DNA from: Sandarakinorhabdus sp.
GTDB lineage: Bacteria > Pseudomonadota > Alphaproteobacteria > Sphingomonadales > Sphingomonadaceae
Length of the DNA: 9,767 nucleotides
Assembly (NCBI GenBank): GCA_025458465.1
Contig: JALOSK010000061.1
Location: 1 to 9,767 of the forward strand
Direction of reading: 5' to 3'
Shown in pieces: positions 1 to 7,167 of this stretch. The stretch's first letter is position 1, and the number at the start of each line of letters is the position of its first letter. The position numbers and the translations under genes are program-made. A model generated the notes under the pieces. The model ran no database searches, was not told the origin of the DNA, and was given only the letters and a program-made list of their open reading frames with translations.

Positions 1-14
1 ACAGGGAGATCATC

Positions 15-371
15 ATGCGCGCATTCGGGCAGATCGTGATTGCAGGTGTGGCAGCGCTGGCGCTGGCCGCCTGTTCGGAAAAGGCCAAGGATGAAACGAC
101 GGAAGCCGCGGGCGCGGTTGCCGAAGATGCCGCCGCCGTGGCGGAAGACGCAGGCGCCGCCGTTGAAGGCGCCGCTGCCGAAGGTGGCGCGGCCGTGGAA
201 GGCGCCGCCGCTGATGTTGGCGCTGCCGTTGAAGGCGCGGCCGATGCCGCCGCCACCGATGCCGCCGCTGCTGGCGGTGCCGTGAAGGATGCTGCTGCCC
301 AGGCGGCAGACAAGGCCAAGGCCGATGCCGGCAAGGCGCTGGAAAAGGCTGGCGAGAAGCTGCAGAAGTAA
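15..371 (+). CDS. small Ala-rich lipoprotein with 11-residue repeats
   Basis: This encodes a 118-residue predicted lipoprotein. Residues 1-19 form a short signal peptide (one Arg at position 2, then a hydrophobic stretch) ending in the lipobox LAAC, with Cys20 as the lipidation site. Ser follows the Cys, so outer-membrane sorting is expected (inference from the +2 rule). The mature part is almost only Ala, Glu, Asp, Gly, Val and Lys, with an acidic first half and a Lys-rich tail (ADKAKADAGKALEKAGEKLQK region, residues 98-118). Residues 49-81 hold three consecutive 11-residue repeats beginning AVEGAA, a period typical of amphipathic helices in LEA-like and apolipoprotein-like proteins. The start is supported by AGGGAG at 3-8, six bases upstream. 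It ends before a strong terminator and so is at least the last gene of its unit. No enzymatic function can be assigned; an envelope structural or stress role is a guess. Confidence 0.85.
   Translation: MRAFGQIVIAGVAALALAACSEKAKDETTEAAGAVAEDAAAVAEDAGAAVEGAAAEGGAAVEGAAADVGAAVEGAADAAATDAAAAGGAVKDAAAQAADKAKADAGKALEKAGEKLQK
159..257 (+). repeat. 33-bp tandem repeat (3 units) in lipoprotein gene
   Basis: Three consecutive 33-bp units (159-191, 192-224, 225-257) each begin with codons for A-V-E-G-A-A. The units have diverged at the DNA level, and the third is least similar at its end. They encode the 11-residue periodic segment of the lipoprotein. Confidence 0.7.
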
Positions 372-393
372 GCCTGCGCCAATCGCAAGACGG

Positions 394-424
394 AACGGCC
401 GGGCAGCCTTGCCCGGCCGTTTTC
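394..424 (+). terminator. rho-independent terminator after lipoprotein gene
   Basis: A perfect 12-bp GC-rich stem (394-405 with 410-421, arms of the type ACGGCCGGGCA / TGCCCGGCCGT) encloses the four-base loop GCCT and runs into TTTT at 420-423. It lies 22 bp after the lipoprotein stop. The opposite-strand acyl-CoA synthetase gene ends at 442, so this hairpin could also stop its transcription, although the reverse side lacks a good U-tract. Confidence 0.85.
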
Positions 425-441
425 GTTTGGCGCCGCCGCCC

Positions 442-2007
442 TCAGTTCACCTTGCGCTCGCGTCCGGCCCAGAACGGCTCGCGCAAGTCCTTCTTCAGGA
501 TCTTGCCGCTGGGGTTGCGCGGCAGCACGTCGATGAAATCAATGCTCTTGGGCACCTTGTAGCCGGCGATGCGTTCCCGCGCGAAGGCGATGAGTTCCTC
601 CGGCGACACGTCCGCCTTCCTCACCACTAGGGCCTTCACGGCTTCGCCCCATTTGTCATCCGGCACGCCGATCACCGCGCAATCGGCGACGGCGGGATGT
701 TCGAACAGGGCGTTCTCCACCTCGGCCGGATAGATATTCTCCGCGCCCGAAACGATCATGTCCTTCACCCGGTCGTGGATATAGAGATAGCCGTCTTCAT
801 CCAGGCAACCGGCGTCGCCGGTGTGATACCAGCCATCCACGATGGCCTTGGCGGTGGCGTCCGGCTTGTTGTGATAGCCGCTCATCACGCTGACGGAACG
901 GATGCAGATTTCGCCCACCGCGCCGGTTGGCAGCGTGTTGCCGTCGCCGTCGATGATCTTCACATCGTTGCCGGGGAAGGGCTTGCCGCAGCCGCGCATG
1001 CGGCTGTTGCCGGCGGGATCATGATCGGCGGGCGGCAGATGCACCACCGTGCCGCAGGTTTCGGTGGCGCCATAGCACTGGATGAAGCCGGCGTTGGGGA
1101 AGGCCCGCATCGATCGGCGCAGCACGTCAAGCGGGATTGGCGAGGCGCCATAATAAAGCTGGGCCATGCTCGTCAGATCCGCCGGTGCGGTTTCCAGGTG
1201 ATCGCAGATGGCCAGCAGCACGGCCGGCACCGCGAACATGCGGGTGATGCGTTCGCGCGCGATGGCGGCCACCATGCCGGGCACATCCGGGCGCGGCAGG
1301 ATCACCATCGCAGCGCCGGCCTCCAGCGCGTGCAGCGCCCAGCCGGTGCCGCCGATGTGGAACAGCGGCATCGCCACCAGCGCCACGTCATCGGCGCGCC
1401 AGCGGCCCCAATCCTCGCCCGTCAGCTGGCCCTTTTCGGTGGTGCCCAGCAATTGCCGATGGGACAGCAGCGCGCCCTTGGGAAAGCCGGTGGTGCCACT
1501 GGTGTAAAGCTGGAGCGCAATATCATCCGGGCTGATTGCCGGCATCTCTGCATCCGGCGCGTGGGCCAGCATCAGTTCGGCCAGCGGCGGGCGGCCTTGA
1601 TGGGGCGTATCCAGCAGGATCACCGTTTTCAGGCCGGTGGCGGCGCGGGCTTCTTCCACCAGGGGCAGGAAGCCGGTTTCGGATACCATCAGATCGATGC
1701 CGGCATCCCCCAGGATATAGGCGATCTCCCGCGCCACCAGCCGGGCGTTGATCGCCACCAGAACGGCGCGCAGGCGGAAACAGGCGCACATCAGCGTGAC
1801 GAAATCGGGATGGTTCAGCGCCAGCCAGCCCACCCGATCGCCGGGCTTCACGCCCAGCACGCGCAGCATGGCCACGGCGCGCGCCACGCGATCGTGGAAG
1901 TCACCCCAGGTCCACACATCACCATCCACCCGGATCGCCACCCGATCGGGAATGGTGGCGGCATGATGTTCGGTCACTTCGGCCAATGTGGAAAAGCGTG
2001 TCGCCAT
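442..2007 (-). CDS. AMP-forming acyl-CoA synthetase (fatty-acid--CoA ligase family)
   Basis: This is a 521-residue member of the ANL (adenylate-forming) superfamily, which activates a carboxylic acid with ATP to an acyl-adenylate and transfers it to CoA. The family's core motifs appear in order: the phosphate-binding loop [10 protein letters not shown] (residues 169-178), YGATE (312-316), WYHTGD (393-398), the hinge region around HDR (411-413) with [16 protein letters not shown], and the C-terminal catalytic Lys502 in [12 protein letters not shown]. Length and the C-terminal [10 protein letters not shown] type ending suit medium/long-chain fatty acyl-CoA ligases (FadD-like); aromatic or terpenoid acids cannot be excluded because substrate specificity is not readable by eye. 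The ATG at 2005-2007 is preceded by GGGGAG (2014-2019, reverse strand) with a six-base spacer. The gene is divergent from yggT across 92 bp and convergent with the lipoprotein gene. It is probably cytoplasmic or membrane-associated and feeds beta-oxidation or lipid synthesis. Confidence 0.92.
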   Translation of the reverse strand: MATRFSTLAEVTEHHAATIPDRVAIRVDGDVWTWGDFHDRVARAVAMLRVLGVKPGDRVGWLALNHPDFVTLMCACFRLRAVLVAINARLVAREIAYILGDAGIDLMVSETGFLPLVEEARAATGLKTVILLDTPHQGRPPLAELMLAHAPDAEMPAISPDDIALQLYTSGTTGFPKGALLSHRQLLGTTEKGQLTGEDWGRWRADDVALVAMPLFHIGGTGWALHALEAGAAMVILPRPDVPGMVAAIARERITRMFAVPAVLLAICDHLETAPADLTSMAQLYYGASPIPLDVLRRSMRAFPNAGFIQCYGATETCGTVVHLPPADHDPAGNSRMRGCGKPFPGNDVKIIDGDGNTLPTGAVGEICIRSVSVMSGYHNKPDATAKAIVDGWYHTGDAGCLDEDGYLYIHDRVKDMIVSGAENIYPAEVENALFEHPAVADCAVIGVPDDKWGEAVKALVVRKADVSPEELIAFARERIAGYKVPKSIDFIDVLPRNPSGKILKKDLREPFWAGRERKVN

Positions 2008-2099
2008 GATGTTCTCCCCGGCGGCCAGAGTGGCGCGCGCCGGCCCATTTTGCCACTCTCCATTGCGAGTGCGACTGCCAGCCTGTAAGGGCCTCGCCC

Positions 2100-2411
2100 A
2101 TGGCCAACACCACGCTCGCCTTCGTCAACATCTTCATCATGATCACCCAGGTGCTGATCTGGGGCCTGGTGGCGTGGGCGATTTCCAGCTGGCTGGTGGC
2201 GTTCAACGTGGTCAACACCCGCAACCGTTTTGTCAGCGCCATTCTCGACACGCTGGACCGCATCTATGCGCCGATGGTGGCGCCGATCCGCCGCTTCCTG
2301 CCGGATTTCGGCGGCATCGACCTGTCGCCGCTGGTGCTGTGGCTGCTGCTGGCCGGCCTGCAGCAGCTCGTGCCGGCGCTGGTGATGGATTCAGGAATGC
2401 TGCTGGGATGA
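2100..2411 (+). CDS. YggT family membrane protein
   Basis: This 103-residue protein has two long hydrophobic segments (about residues 7-33 and 73-96) separated by a polar region containing the family signature around [18 protein letters not shown] (residues 61-78). That pattern matches the YggT family of small inner-membrane proteins. Bacterial family members are linked to osmotic tolerance or envelope and division functions, but the molecular role is not established. The start is supported by AAGGG at 2087-2091, eight bases upstream. Its TGA stop overlaps the folD ATG (ATGA at 2408-2411), so the two are translationally coupled. I recall yggT-folD neighbours in sphingomonads, which fits but was not checked. 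Confidence 0.88.
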   Translation: MANTTLAFVNIFIMITQVLIWGLVAWAISSWLVAFNVVNTRNRFVSAILDTLDRIYAPMVAPIRRFLPDFGGIDLSPLVLWLLLAGLQQLVPALVMDSGMLLG

Positions 2412-3289
2412 GCGCGCATCTGATCGACGGCAAGGCCCGCGCCGCGGCGCTGCGGGCCGAAGTTGCAACCGGCGTTGCTGCCTTCGTGGCAACCCATGGC
2501 CGCGCGCCGGGCCTTACGGTGGTGCTGGTGGGCGATGATCCGGCCAGCGCCGTCTATGTCGGCTCCAAGGGCAAGGCCACGCGCGAGGCGGGCATGATTT
2601 CCGGCGAATATCGCCTGCCCGCAAGCACCTCCGAGGCCGAACTGCTGGCGCTGATCGCGCAGCTCAATGCCGATGCGGCGGTGGATGGCATCTTGGTGCA
2701 GATGCCGCTGCCCAGGCATATCGACAGCGATCGCGTGATCGCCGCCATCGATCCGGCCAAGGATGTCGATGGCCTGCACCCGATCAACACCGGCCTGTTG
2801 GTGAGCGGCCGCAAGGGGCTGGTGCCGTGCACGCCGTCGGGCTGCCTGCTGCTGATCCGGGAAGCGCTGGGCAACATCGCCGGCGCCGAAGCCGTGGTGA
2901 TCGGCCGCTCCATCCTGGTGGGCAAGCCGATGGCGGCGCTGCTCACCAACGCCTCGGCCACCGTCACGCTGGCGCACAGCCGCACGCGCGATCTTGCCGG
3001 CCATGTCGCGCGCGCCGATATCGTGGTGGCCGCCGTTGGCATCCCCGGCATGGTGAAGGGCGACTGGATCAAGCCCGGCGCCTGCGTGATCGATGTGGGC
3101 ATCAACCGGATCGCCCTGCCCGATGGCAAGAGCCGGCTGGTGGGCGATGTGGACTTCGATGGCGCGTTGGCGCGCGCCGGCTGGATCACGCCCGTGCCCG
3201 GCGGTGTCGGCCCGATGACGATCGCCTGCCTGCTCGCCAACACGCTGGAAGCCGCCATCGCCCGTGAAGCGGCGCGCGCCGCCTCATGA
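2408..3289 (+). CDS. folD: bifunctional methylenetetrahydrofolate dehydrogenase/cyclohydrolase
   Basis: This 293-residue protein catalyses oxidation of 5,10-methylene-THF to 5,10-methenyl-THF (NADP-dependent) and its hydrolysis to 10-formyl-THF, supplying one-carbon units for purines and formyl-methionine. The FolD active-site residues are in the positions known from E. coli FolD: Tyr50 and Lys54 in YVGSK, Gln98 in [10 protein letters not shown] and Asp121 in AKDVDG. The Rossmann NADP site follows ([10 protein letters not shown], residues 165-174), and the C-terminal signature [10 protein letters not shown] is at 262-271. The length is normal for the family. The reading frame is open upstream to 1988, but the ATG at 2408 is chosen because it gives the canonical FolD N-terminus, overlaps the yggT stop by ATGA and has AGGAA at 2393-2397. 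The stop overlaps the marC start (ATGA at 3286-3289), indicating one operon. It is cytoplasmic and dimeric in the known family. Confidence 0.96.
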   Translation: MSAHLIDGKARAAALRAEVATGVAAFVATHGRAPGLTVVLVGDDPASAVYVGSKGKATREAGMISGEYRLPASTSEAELLALIAQLNADAAVDGILVQMPLPRHIDSDRVIAAIDPAKDVDGLHPINTGLLVSGRKGLVPCTPSGCLLLIREALGNIAGAEAVVIGRSILVGKPMAALLTNASATVTLAHSRTRDLAGHVARADIVVAAVGIPGMVKGDWIKPGACVIDVGINRIALPDGKSRLVGDVDFDGALARAGWITPVPGGVGPMTIACLLANTLEAAIAREAARAAS

Positions 3290-3954
3290 TCGCGCTTGAT
3301 GGCCCGCTGGTCACGCTGTTCGTCTCGGCCTTCGTCACGCTGTTCGTGGTGATCGATCCGCCGGGCTGCGTGCCGATCTTCTCCAGCCTCACCGCCGGCA
3401 CCTCGCCGAAACACCGCCGCGACATGGCGGTGCGCTCCAGCCTGATTGCCGGCGCCGTGCTGATCGCCTTCGCGCTGGGCGGGGAGGCGTTCCTGTCGGC
3501 GCTGGGCATCACCCTGCCCGCCTTCAAGATCGCCGGCGGCGTCATGGTGTTCCTGATCGCCATCGACATGGTGTTCGAAAAGCGCACCCAGCGCCGCGAA
3601 AACCGCGCGGAAGAGGTGAAATCCGCCGCCGATGCCGCCGGCAAGCCGCTGGAGGAAGAGGATATTTCCGTTTTCCCCATGGCCATTCCGATGCTGGCCG
3701 GGCCGGGCTCCATCGCGTCGGTGATGCTGCTGTCGGCGCGCACCGGCGGCGATGTCGCGCAGGAAGTGGTGGTGCTGGCCGCGCTGCTCGCCGTGCTGGC
3801 CCTCACCTTCCTGTCGCTGCTGGCGGCCGGCCCGATCATGAAATTGATGGGCGCCAAGTTCGAAGGCGCCCTGACCCGCCTGCTGGGCGTGGTGCTGGCG
3901 GCCCTGGCGGCGCAGTTCGTGGTTGACGGCATCCGGCAATCGTTCAACCTCTGA
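3286..3954 (+). CDS. MarC family integral membrane protein
   Basis: This 222-residue protein has about six hydrophobic segments (roughly residues 6-34, 50-72, 78-97, 128-150, 160-182, 195-216) and a charged cytoplasmic-type loop at 98-127. Two repeated half-motifs typical of the MarC/UPF0056 family are visible: [11 protein letters not shown] (22-32) in the first half and [14 protein letters not shown] (130-143) in the second, consistent with an internally duplicated fold. Family members were once called multiple antibiotic resistance proteins, but a direct resistance role is not established and the substrate is unknown. The ATG overlaps the folD stop codon (ATGA), and no separate strong ribosome binding site is seen, so translation probably depends on coupling to folD. 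Any link to one-carbon metabolism is only by operon position. Confidence 0.9.
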   Translation: MIALDGPLVTLFVSAFVTLFVVIDPPGCVPIFSSLTAGTSPKHRRDMAVRSSLIAGAVLIAFALGGEAFLSALGITLPAFKIAGGVMVFLIAIDMVFEKRTQRRENRAEEVKSAADAAGKPLEEEDISVFPMAIPMLAGPGSIASVMLLSARTGGDVAQEVVVLAALLAVLALTFLSLLAAGPIMKLMGAKFEGALTRLLGVVLAALAAQFVVDGIRQSFNL

Positions 3955-3977
3955 CGCACAGTCAGGGGAGAACACGC

Positions 3978-4649
3978 ATGCCATCCGCACTCATCATCGG
4001 CGCCTCGCGCGGGCTCGGCCTGGGCCTGGTGAAGGAATGGCGCAGCCGCGGCTTTGACGTGGTGGCCACCCGGCGCGGCGACGCCCCCGAACTGGAGGCG
4101 ACCGGCGCCGAAGTCCACACATTGGACATGGATGATGCGGATGCGGTCGCCGCGCTGGCCGCCACGTTGGGCGCCCGCCGCTTCGATGTCGTGCTGATCA
4201 ATGCCGGCGTGAAGGGCCCGATGGCCACCGTGCACAGCATCACGCGCGAAGCCGGCGCCGGCGATACGTGGGGCGCCCTGTTCTGGACCAACGCGCTCGC
4301 GCCGGTGCGCGCCGCCCGCCACCTCGAACCATTGGTGGCCAGCGGCGGCGTGCTGGCCTTCATGACCTCGATCCTGGGCAGCGTCGCGCTGCGCACCCAC
4401 GCCATGGCCGATCTCTACAGCGCATCCAAAGCCGCGCTCAACAGCCTTGCGCGCGGGTTCGCCGCCGAACATCCCACCCGCACCATCATCAACCTCCACC
4501 CCGGCTGGGTGAAGACCGACATGGGCGGGGATTCAGCGCCGGTGGAAATTCCGGACAGCTGCCGCGGCATGGCCGATGTGCTGGCCAAGGCCGCCGGCAC
4601 GCCGGGGCAGCGCTACCTTGATTACCAGGGCAACATACTGCCCTGGTAA
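3978..4649 (+). CDS. SDR family NAD(P)-dependent oxidoreductase
   Basis: This 223-residue protein is a short-chain dehydrogenase/reductase. The dinucleotide-binding loop GASRGLG is at residues 8-14 (GxxxGxG, usual for the classical fold), NAG at 75-77, a catalytic-type Ser in the MTSILGS segment (Ser131 or Ser135) and the catalytic YSASK at 147-151, followed by the HPGWVKTDMGG region (174-184). An Arg right after the second glycine-rich turn and Arg32-Arg33 at the end of strand 2 hint at NADPH preference (inference). The C-terminal YQGNILPW type ending resembles the C-factor (CsgA)-like SDR group. The substrate is unknown. The start has AGGGGAG at 3964-3970, seven bases upstream. It follows marC by 23 bp in the same direction and may belong to the yggT-folD-marC transcript, although its own strong ribosome binding site allows independent translation. 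Confidence 0.9.
   Translation: MPSALIIGASRGLGLGLVKEWRSRGFDVVATRRGDAPELEATGAEVHTLDMDDADAVAALAATLGARRFDVVLINAGVKGPMATVHSITREAGAGDTWGALFWTNALAPVRAARHLEPLVASGGVLAFMTSILGSVALRTHAMADLYSASKAALNSLARGFAAEHPTRTIINLHPGWVKTDMGGDSAPVEIPDSCRGMADVLAKAAGTPGQRYLDYQGNILPW
4624..4647 (+). terminator. hairpin at SDR gene 3' end (possible terminator)
   Basis: A perfect 9-bp inverted repeat (ACCAGGGCA at 4624-4632 with TGCCCTGGT at 4639-4647, loop ACATAC) covers the last codons of the SDR gene up to its TAA. No T-tract follows, so a rho-independent role is uncertain. It may equally protect the mRNA 3' end or arise from codon choice at a conserved C-terminus. Confidence 0.35.
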
Positions 4650-4677
4650 GGCGCAACGCCCGCAGAGTCCCTTGTTG

Positions 4678-4700
4678 GCGACGGGCTCAACGCCCGTCGC
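4678..4700 (-). terminator. hairpin enclosing the argG stop codon
   Basis: A perfect 9-bp inverted repeat (GCGACGGGC at 4678-4686 with GCCCGTCGC at 4692-4700) encloses a five-base loop that contains the argG TGA stop. It lies in the 37-bp gap and gene end between two convergent genes, as a bidirectional terminator would, but neither strand shows a U-tract. The stem overlaps the final argG codons. Confidence 0.35.
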
Positions 4701-5907
4701 GCCGCCCCAGCAGCCGCAGCCGCAGCGCATTGAGGCGGATGAAGCCCGCCGCATCGCGCTGGTCATAGGCGCCGCGATCATCCTCGAAGGTCACGATGCC
4801 CGCCGAATAGAGGCTGTAGGGCGATTTGCGACCCACCACGCCCACATTGCCCTTGTACAGCTTCAGCCGCACGGTGCCGGTCACCTTGTCCTGGCTGTGA
4901 TCGATGGCGGCCTGCAGCATCTCGCGCTCGGGGCTGAACCAGAAGCCGTTGTACAGCAGCTCGGCATATTTCGGCATCAGCTCATCCTTCAGATGCGCCG
5001 CGCCGCGATCCAGCGTGATCTGCTCGATGCCACGGTGCGCGATGTGCAGGATGGTGCCGCCCGGCGTTTCATACATGCCGCGCGACTTCATGCCCACGAA
5101 CCGGTTCTCCAGCAGATCAAGCCGGCCAATCCCGTGCCGCTTGCCCAGTTCATTCAGCTTCGCCAGCAAAGCGGCGGGCGAAAGCCCCTCGCCATTGATC
5201 GCCACCGCATCGCCGCGCTCGAAATCCACGGTGATATATTCCGGCGTGTCCGGCGCCTCCTCCGGGTGATCGGTGCGGCTGTACACATAATCCGGCACCT
5301 CCTCCCACGGATCCTCCAGCACCTTGCCCTCGCTGCTGGTGTGCAGCAGGTTCGCATCGGTCGAAAACGGGCTCTCGCCGCGCTTGTCCTTCGCCACCGG
5401 GATCTGGTGCTGCTCGGCAAAGGCAATCAACGCCTCGCGGCTGTTGAGCGACCATTCCCGCCACGGCGCGATGATGCGGATATCCGGCGCCAGCGCATAA
5501 TAGCCCAGCTCGAACCGCACCTGGTCATTGCCCTTGCCGGTCGCCCCGTGCGACACCGCATCAGCCCCCGTCATCTTGGCAATCTCGATCTGGCGCTTGG
5601 CAATCAACGGCCGCGCGATGGAGGTGCCCAGCAGATACAGCCCCTCATACAACGCATTGGCCCGCATCATCGGGAACACATAATCCCGCACGAATTCCTC
5701 GCGCAGATCATCGATGAAGATATTCTCCGGCTTGATCCCCAGCATCAACGCCTTCGCCCGCGCCGGCTCCAGCTCCTCCCCCTGGCCCAGATCGGCGGTG
5801 AAAGTCACCACCTCGCACTGATACTCGGTCTGCAGCCACTTCAGGATCACACTCGTGTCGAGCCCACCCGAATACGCCAGCACCACCTTGTTGATCGAAT
5901 CAGCCAT
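4687..5907 (-). CDS. argG: argininosuccinate synthase
   Basis: This 406-residue enzyme condenses citrulline and aspartate with ATP (to AMP and PPi) to form argininosuccinate, the penultimate step of arginine biosynthesis in the cytoplasm. The PP-loop motif AYSGGLDTS is at residues 11-19, followed by [13 protein letters not shown] (121-133), the [17 protein letters not shown] region (178-194) and [11 protein letters not shown] (274-284), all hallmarks of the family. The length is normal (about 400). The ATG at 5905-5907 is preferred because GAAGGGA (5914-5920, reverse strand) lies six bases upstream and gives the usual short leader before KVVLAYSGG. An in-frame GTG at 5920-5922 overlaps that site and would add five residues. 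The gene is monocistronic as far as visible and convergent with the SDR gene. A 16-bp palindrome at 5944-5959 is a possible control site. Confidence 0.96.
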   Translation of the reverse strand: MADSINKVVLAYSGGLDTSVILKWLQTEYQCEVVTFTADLGQGEELEPARAKALMLGIKPENIFIDDLREEFVRDYVFPMMRANALYEGLYLLGTSIARPLIAKRQIEIAKMTGADAVSHGATGKGNDQVRFELGYYALAPDIRIIAPWREWSLNSREALIAFAEQHQIPVAKDKRGESPFSTDANLLHTSSEGKVLEDPWEEVPDYVYSRTDHPEEAPDTPEYITVDFERGDAVAINGEGLSPAALLAKLNELGKRHGIGRLDLLENRFVGMKSRGMYETPGGTILHIAHRGIEQITLDRGAAHLKDELMPKYAELLYNGFWFSPEREMLQAAIDHSQDKVTGTVRLKLYKGNVGVVGRKSPYSLYSAGIVTFEDDRGAYDQRDAAGFIRLNALRLRLLGRRDGR

Positions 5908-5943
5908 CGTTCGTCCCTTCACCTTGTGGCTGCGCGCCTATTG

Positions 5944-5959
5944 GCTAAGCGGGCTTAGC
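5944..5959. promoter_or_regulatory. operator-like palindrome upstream of argG
   Basis: GCTAAGC at 5944-5950 and GCTTAGC at 5953-5959 form a perfect 7-2-7 inverted repeat. It is centred about 45 bp upstream of the argG start, next to a TTGCGC on the reverse strand (5958-5963) that could serve as a -35 element, although no convincing -10 follows. This could be a repressor or activator site. No regulator can be named from the sequence. Confidence 0.35.
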
Positions 5960-6016
5960 GCAAGCGGGGGGCGTGGGTTGGCGCTGTGTGGGGGGAAGGA
6001 AGGGAGTGCCTCCGGC

Positions 6017-6047
6017 GGGCAGGGACTCGTCCCTGCACCCGGTTGTT
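6017..6047 (-). repeat. palindromic repeat, family 1, left copy
   Basis: This 31-bp segment is an exact reverse complement of 7531-7561. Its core (6019-6036) is an 8-2-8 palindrome, GCAGGGAC-TC-GTCCCTGC. It lies between argG and the AT-richer gene. The size and structure are like REP-type intergenic repeats, and I believe similar cores are frequent in sphingomonad intergenic DNA, which was not checked here. Confidence 0.85.
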
Positions 6048-6075
6048 TGGGGTGAGCGCCCGCATCAACCTCGCA

Positions 6076-6092
6076 CGTCACCACGGACTTGA
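6076..6092 (+). repeat. truncated palindromic repeat, family 2
   Basis: CGTCACCACGGACTTGA matches the first 17 bases of the family-2 repeat with one mismatch to the consensus seen at 7103-7119 and 7492-7508 (reverse complement). The complementary half of the palindrome is missing. The truncation coincides with the start of the AT-richer segment. Confidence 0.5.
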
Positions 6093-6178
6093 CGCATAGA
6101 TTAGTTTTGTTGGAGGTCGGGAGACCGGTTGGCAATCTGATAGGTTGCGACGACACTCCCGTTGTCTCCTAGTTCCCC

Positions 6179-6207
6179 TTGACCATCAGGGGTTTGGAGT
6201 GGATAAA
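6179..6207 (+). promoter_or_regulatory. sigma70-type promoter for the DUF4145-like gene
   Basis: TTGACC at 6179-6184 (5/6 to the -35 consensus) and GATAAA at 6202-6207 (4/6 to the -10 consensus) are separated by 17 bp. Transcription would start near 6213-6216, about 20 bp before the ATG at 6235 and just upstream of its GGAG site. This geometry supports 6235 as the start codon. Confidence 0.55.
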
Positions 6208-6234
6208 TATCAATACACCATTCTGGAGCACCGT

Positions 6235-7056
6235 ATGTCCTTTAGCTGGACTTGTCCTTTCTGTAATCTCACACAGATTGTTACGGATGGACAAATGGTA
6301 ACAGACGTTTCTGATCTGAGCATTACTCGGCAAGCGGAAGGAATTTTGTGCTTAAAATCAAAAGCCATTGGCTGCTCTAACAATAGCTGCCGAAGGACCG
6401 CTGTTCACATCACACTTATTACCGGCCATAGGCCAGAAAAAATGAGACCCATGGTAATTGCGCCGAAACCAGGGGTGGATCCGATAGTTTCAATGAACAT
6501 CGCCCCATTAGGGAACGCGAAGCCTCAGCCCGACTATATACCCGAAGTAATTGTAAAAGACTATTATGAAGCCTGCTTAATCCGCGATCTTAGCCCTAAG
6601 GCATCAGCAACACTCACTCGCCGTTGTCTACAGGGAATGATCAGAGATTTCGCAGGTATTTCTAAAGCCAGATTGGTCGACGAGATAATTGCTCTTCGTG
6701 AAGCACTCGACGATGGTTCGGTAGATCGGTCGGTGACCCCGGAAACGGTCGAAGCAATCGACCATGTGCGCGGAGTGGGAAACATTGGTGCACATATGGA
6801 AAGGGACATTGACCTAATTGTGCCAGTCGACCCGGGAGAGGCTCAGGCTCTCATAGATCTGGTCGAAATGCTGTTTGACGAGTGGTACGGTGCGCGCGAA
6901 AAAAGAAAAGCCAAACTTGCGCACATTGAAGCAATTGCAAGCAACAAGAAGGTGCTCCAATCGGCTGTAAAAAAACAAATTTCAGCGCCAGAAAACGAAA
7001 ATTCTGCTAAAGGTCTTGCAGAAATATTGCCACGCATTGATCCTGAAGGGCTGTAA
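6235..7056 (+). CDS. DUF4145-like protein with N-terminal zinc-ribbon-like Cys pairs
   Basis: This 273-residue protein has unknown function. The N-terminus carries CPFC (Cys7, Cys10) and a second cluster with Cys39, Cys47 and Cys52, suggesting a small zinc-binding module. Residues about 113-215 resemble the DUF4145 domain: ALIRDLSPKASATL-type helix, then RRCLQGMIRDFAG (129-141), and the conserved RGVGNIGAH (179-187) with its Asn and His. A Lys-rich helical tail follows (220-248). DUF4145 occurs alone or fused to restriction and helicase subunits, and I recall it being related to HEPN-like domains; both points are from memory. Start: the ATG at 6235 has GGAG at 6225-6228 and a matching promoter. 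A TTG at 6145 and a GTG at 6199 are open in frame, but both precede the predicted transcription start. Sampled 60-base stretches are 40-42% G+C in places, far below neighbours, which suggests horizontal acquisition. A defence or nucleic-acid role is only an inference. Confidence 0.75.
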   Translation: MSFSWTCPFCNLTQIVTDGQMVTDVSDLSITRQAEGILCLKSKAIGCSNNSCRRTAVHITLITGHRPEKMRPMVIAPKPGVDPIVSMNIAPLGNAKPQPDYIPEVIVKDYYEACLIRDLSPKASATLTRRCLQGMIRDFAGISKARLVDEIIALREALDDGSVDRSVTPETVEAIDHVRGVGNIGAHMERDIDLIVPVDPGEAQALIDLVEMLFDEWYGAREKRKAKLAHIEAIASNKKVLQSAVKKQISAPENENSAKGLAEILPRIDPEGL

Positions 7057-7102
7057 TAACGCCGATCTGCCGCAGTCGGTGTCCTCGCCACCACGCCTTT
7101 CC

Positions 7103-7133
7103 CGTCGCCCCGGACTTGATCCGGGGCCCCGCT
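7103..7133 (+). repeat. palindromic repeat, family 2, upstream of GIY-YIG gene
   Basis: This 31-bp element is the inverted partner of 7478-7508 (29 of 31 bases identical). Its core is a 7-5-7 palindrome, CCCCGGA-CTTGA-TCCGGGG (7108-7126). On the forward strand it is followed by GCTTTTCTTT (7131-7140), so it could also act as a terminator for the DUF4145-like gene, which ends at 7056. Confidence 0.85.
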
Positions 7134-7167
7134 TTTCTTTCGCGTGCAAATCCCGGACACTGAAGCG

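Larger units (their letters stand above)
5908..6234. other. 327-bp intergenic region between argG and the DUF4145-like gene
   Basis: This divergent spacer holds, in order, the argG ribosome binding site (5914-5920), an operator-like palindrome (5944-5959), a purine-rich GC stretch, a palindromic repeat (6017-6047), a partial copy of a second repeat family (6076-6092) and a sigma70-type promoter for the rightward gene (6179-6207). Base composition shifts from GC-rich to AT-richer at about 6093-6100, just after the partial repeat. Confidence 0.7.

Noticed and set aside
697..2088. Long forward open frame (463 codons) opposite the acyl-CoA synthetase gene
   Set aside because: Its His/Gln/Gly/Ala-rich translation resembles no family and it is antisense to a gene with all ANL motifs; long shadow frames are expected at this GC content.
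2008..2099. Promoters in the divergent spacer between the acyl-CoA synthetase gene and yggT
   Set aside because: A TTGCGA (2063-2068) and TGTAAG (2084-2089) are only 15 bp apart and poor matches; promoters must exist here but cannot be placed by eye.
1988..2407. N-terminal extension of folD to an upstream ATG
   Set aside because: It would run through the whole yggT gene in another frame; FolD alignment and the ATGA overlap fix the start at 2408.
2554..3990. Long reverse open frame (478 codons) across folD and marC
   Set aside because: It is antisense to two clear genes, with low-complexity His/Arg/Gln-rich translation and no domain.
3186..4499. Long reverse open frame (437 codons) across marC and the SDR gene
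   Set aside because: Antisense shadow of two recognised genes with no recognisable protein features.
4650..4686. tRNA or small RNA in the SDR-argG spacer
   Set aside because: Only 37 bp and a simple hairpin are present; there is no cloverleaf or T-loop sequence.
5908..5922. Alternative argG start at the GTG 5920-5922
   Set aside because: It overlaps the GAAGGGA ribosome binding site that serves the ATG at 5907 and has no convincing site of its own.
4576..5958. Long forward open frame (460 codons) opposite argG
   Set aside because: It mirrors the argG codons and has no motif; argG has complete family signatures on the other strand.
5938..6156. Small reverse open frame (72 codons) between argG and the AT-rich gene
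   Set aside because: Its translation runs through the palindromic repeat (HPKQPGAGTSPCPPEA); it is a typical spurious frame over an intergenic repeat.
6145..6234. N-terminal extension of the DUF4145-like protein (TTG 6145 or GTG 6199)
   Set aside because: Both lie upstream of the predicted transcription start; the ATG at 6235 has a good GGAG and directly precedes the Cys motif.
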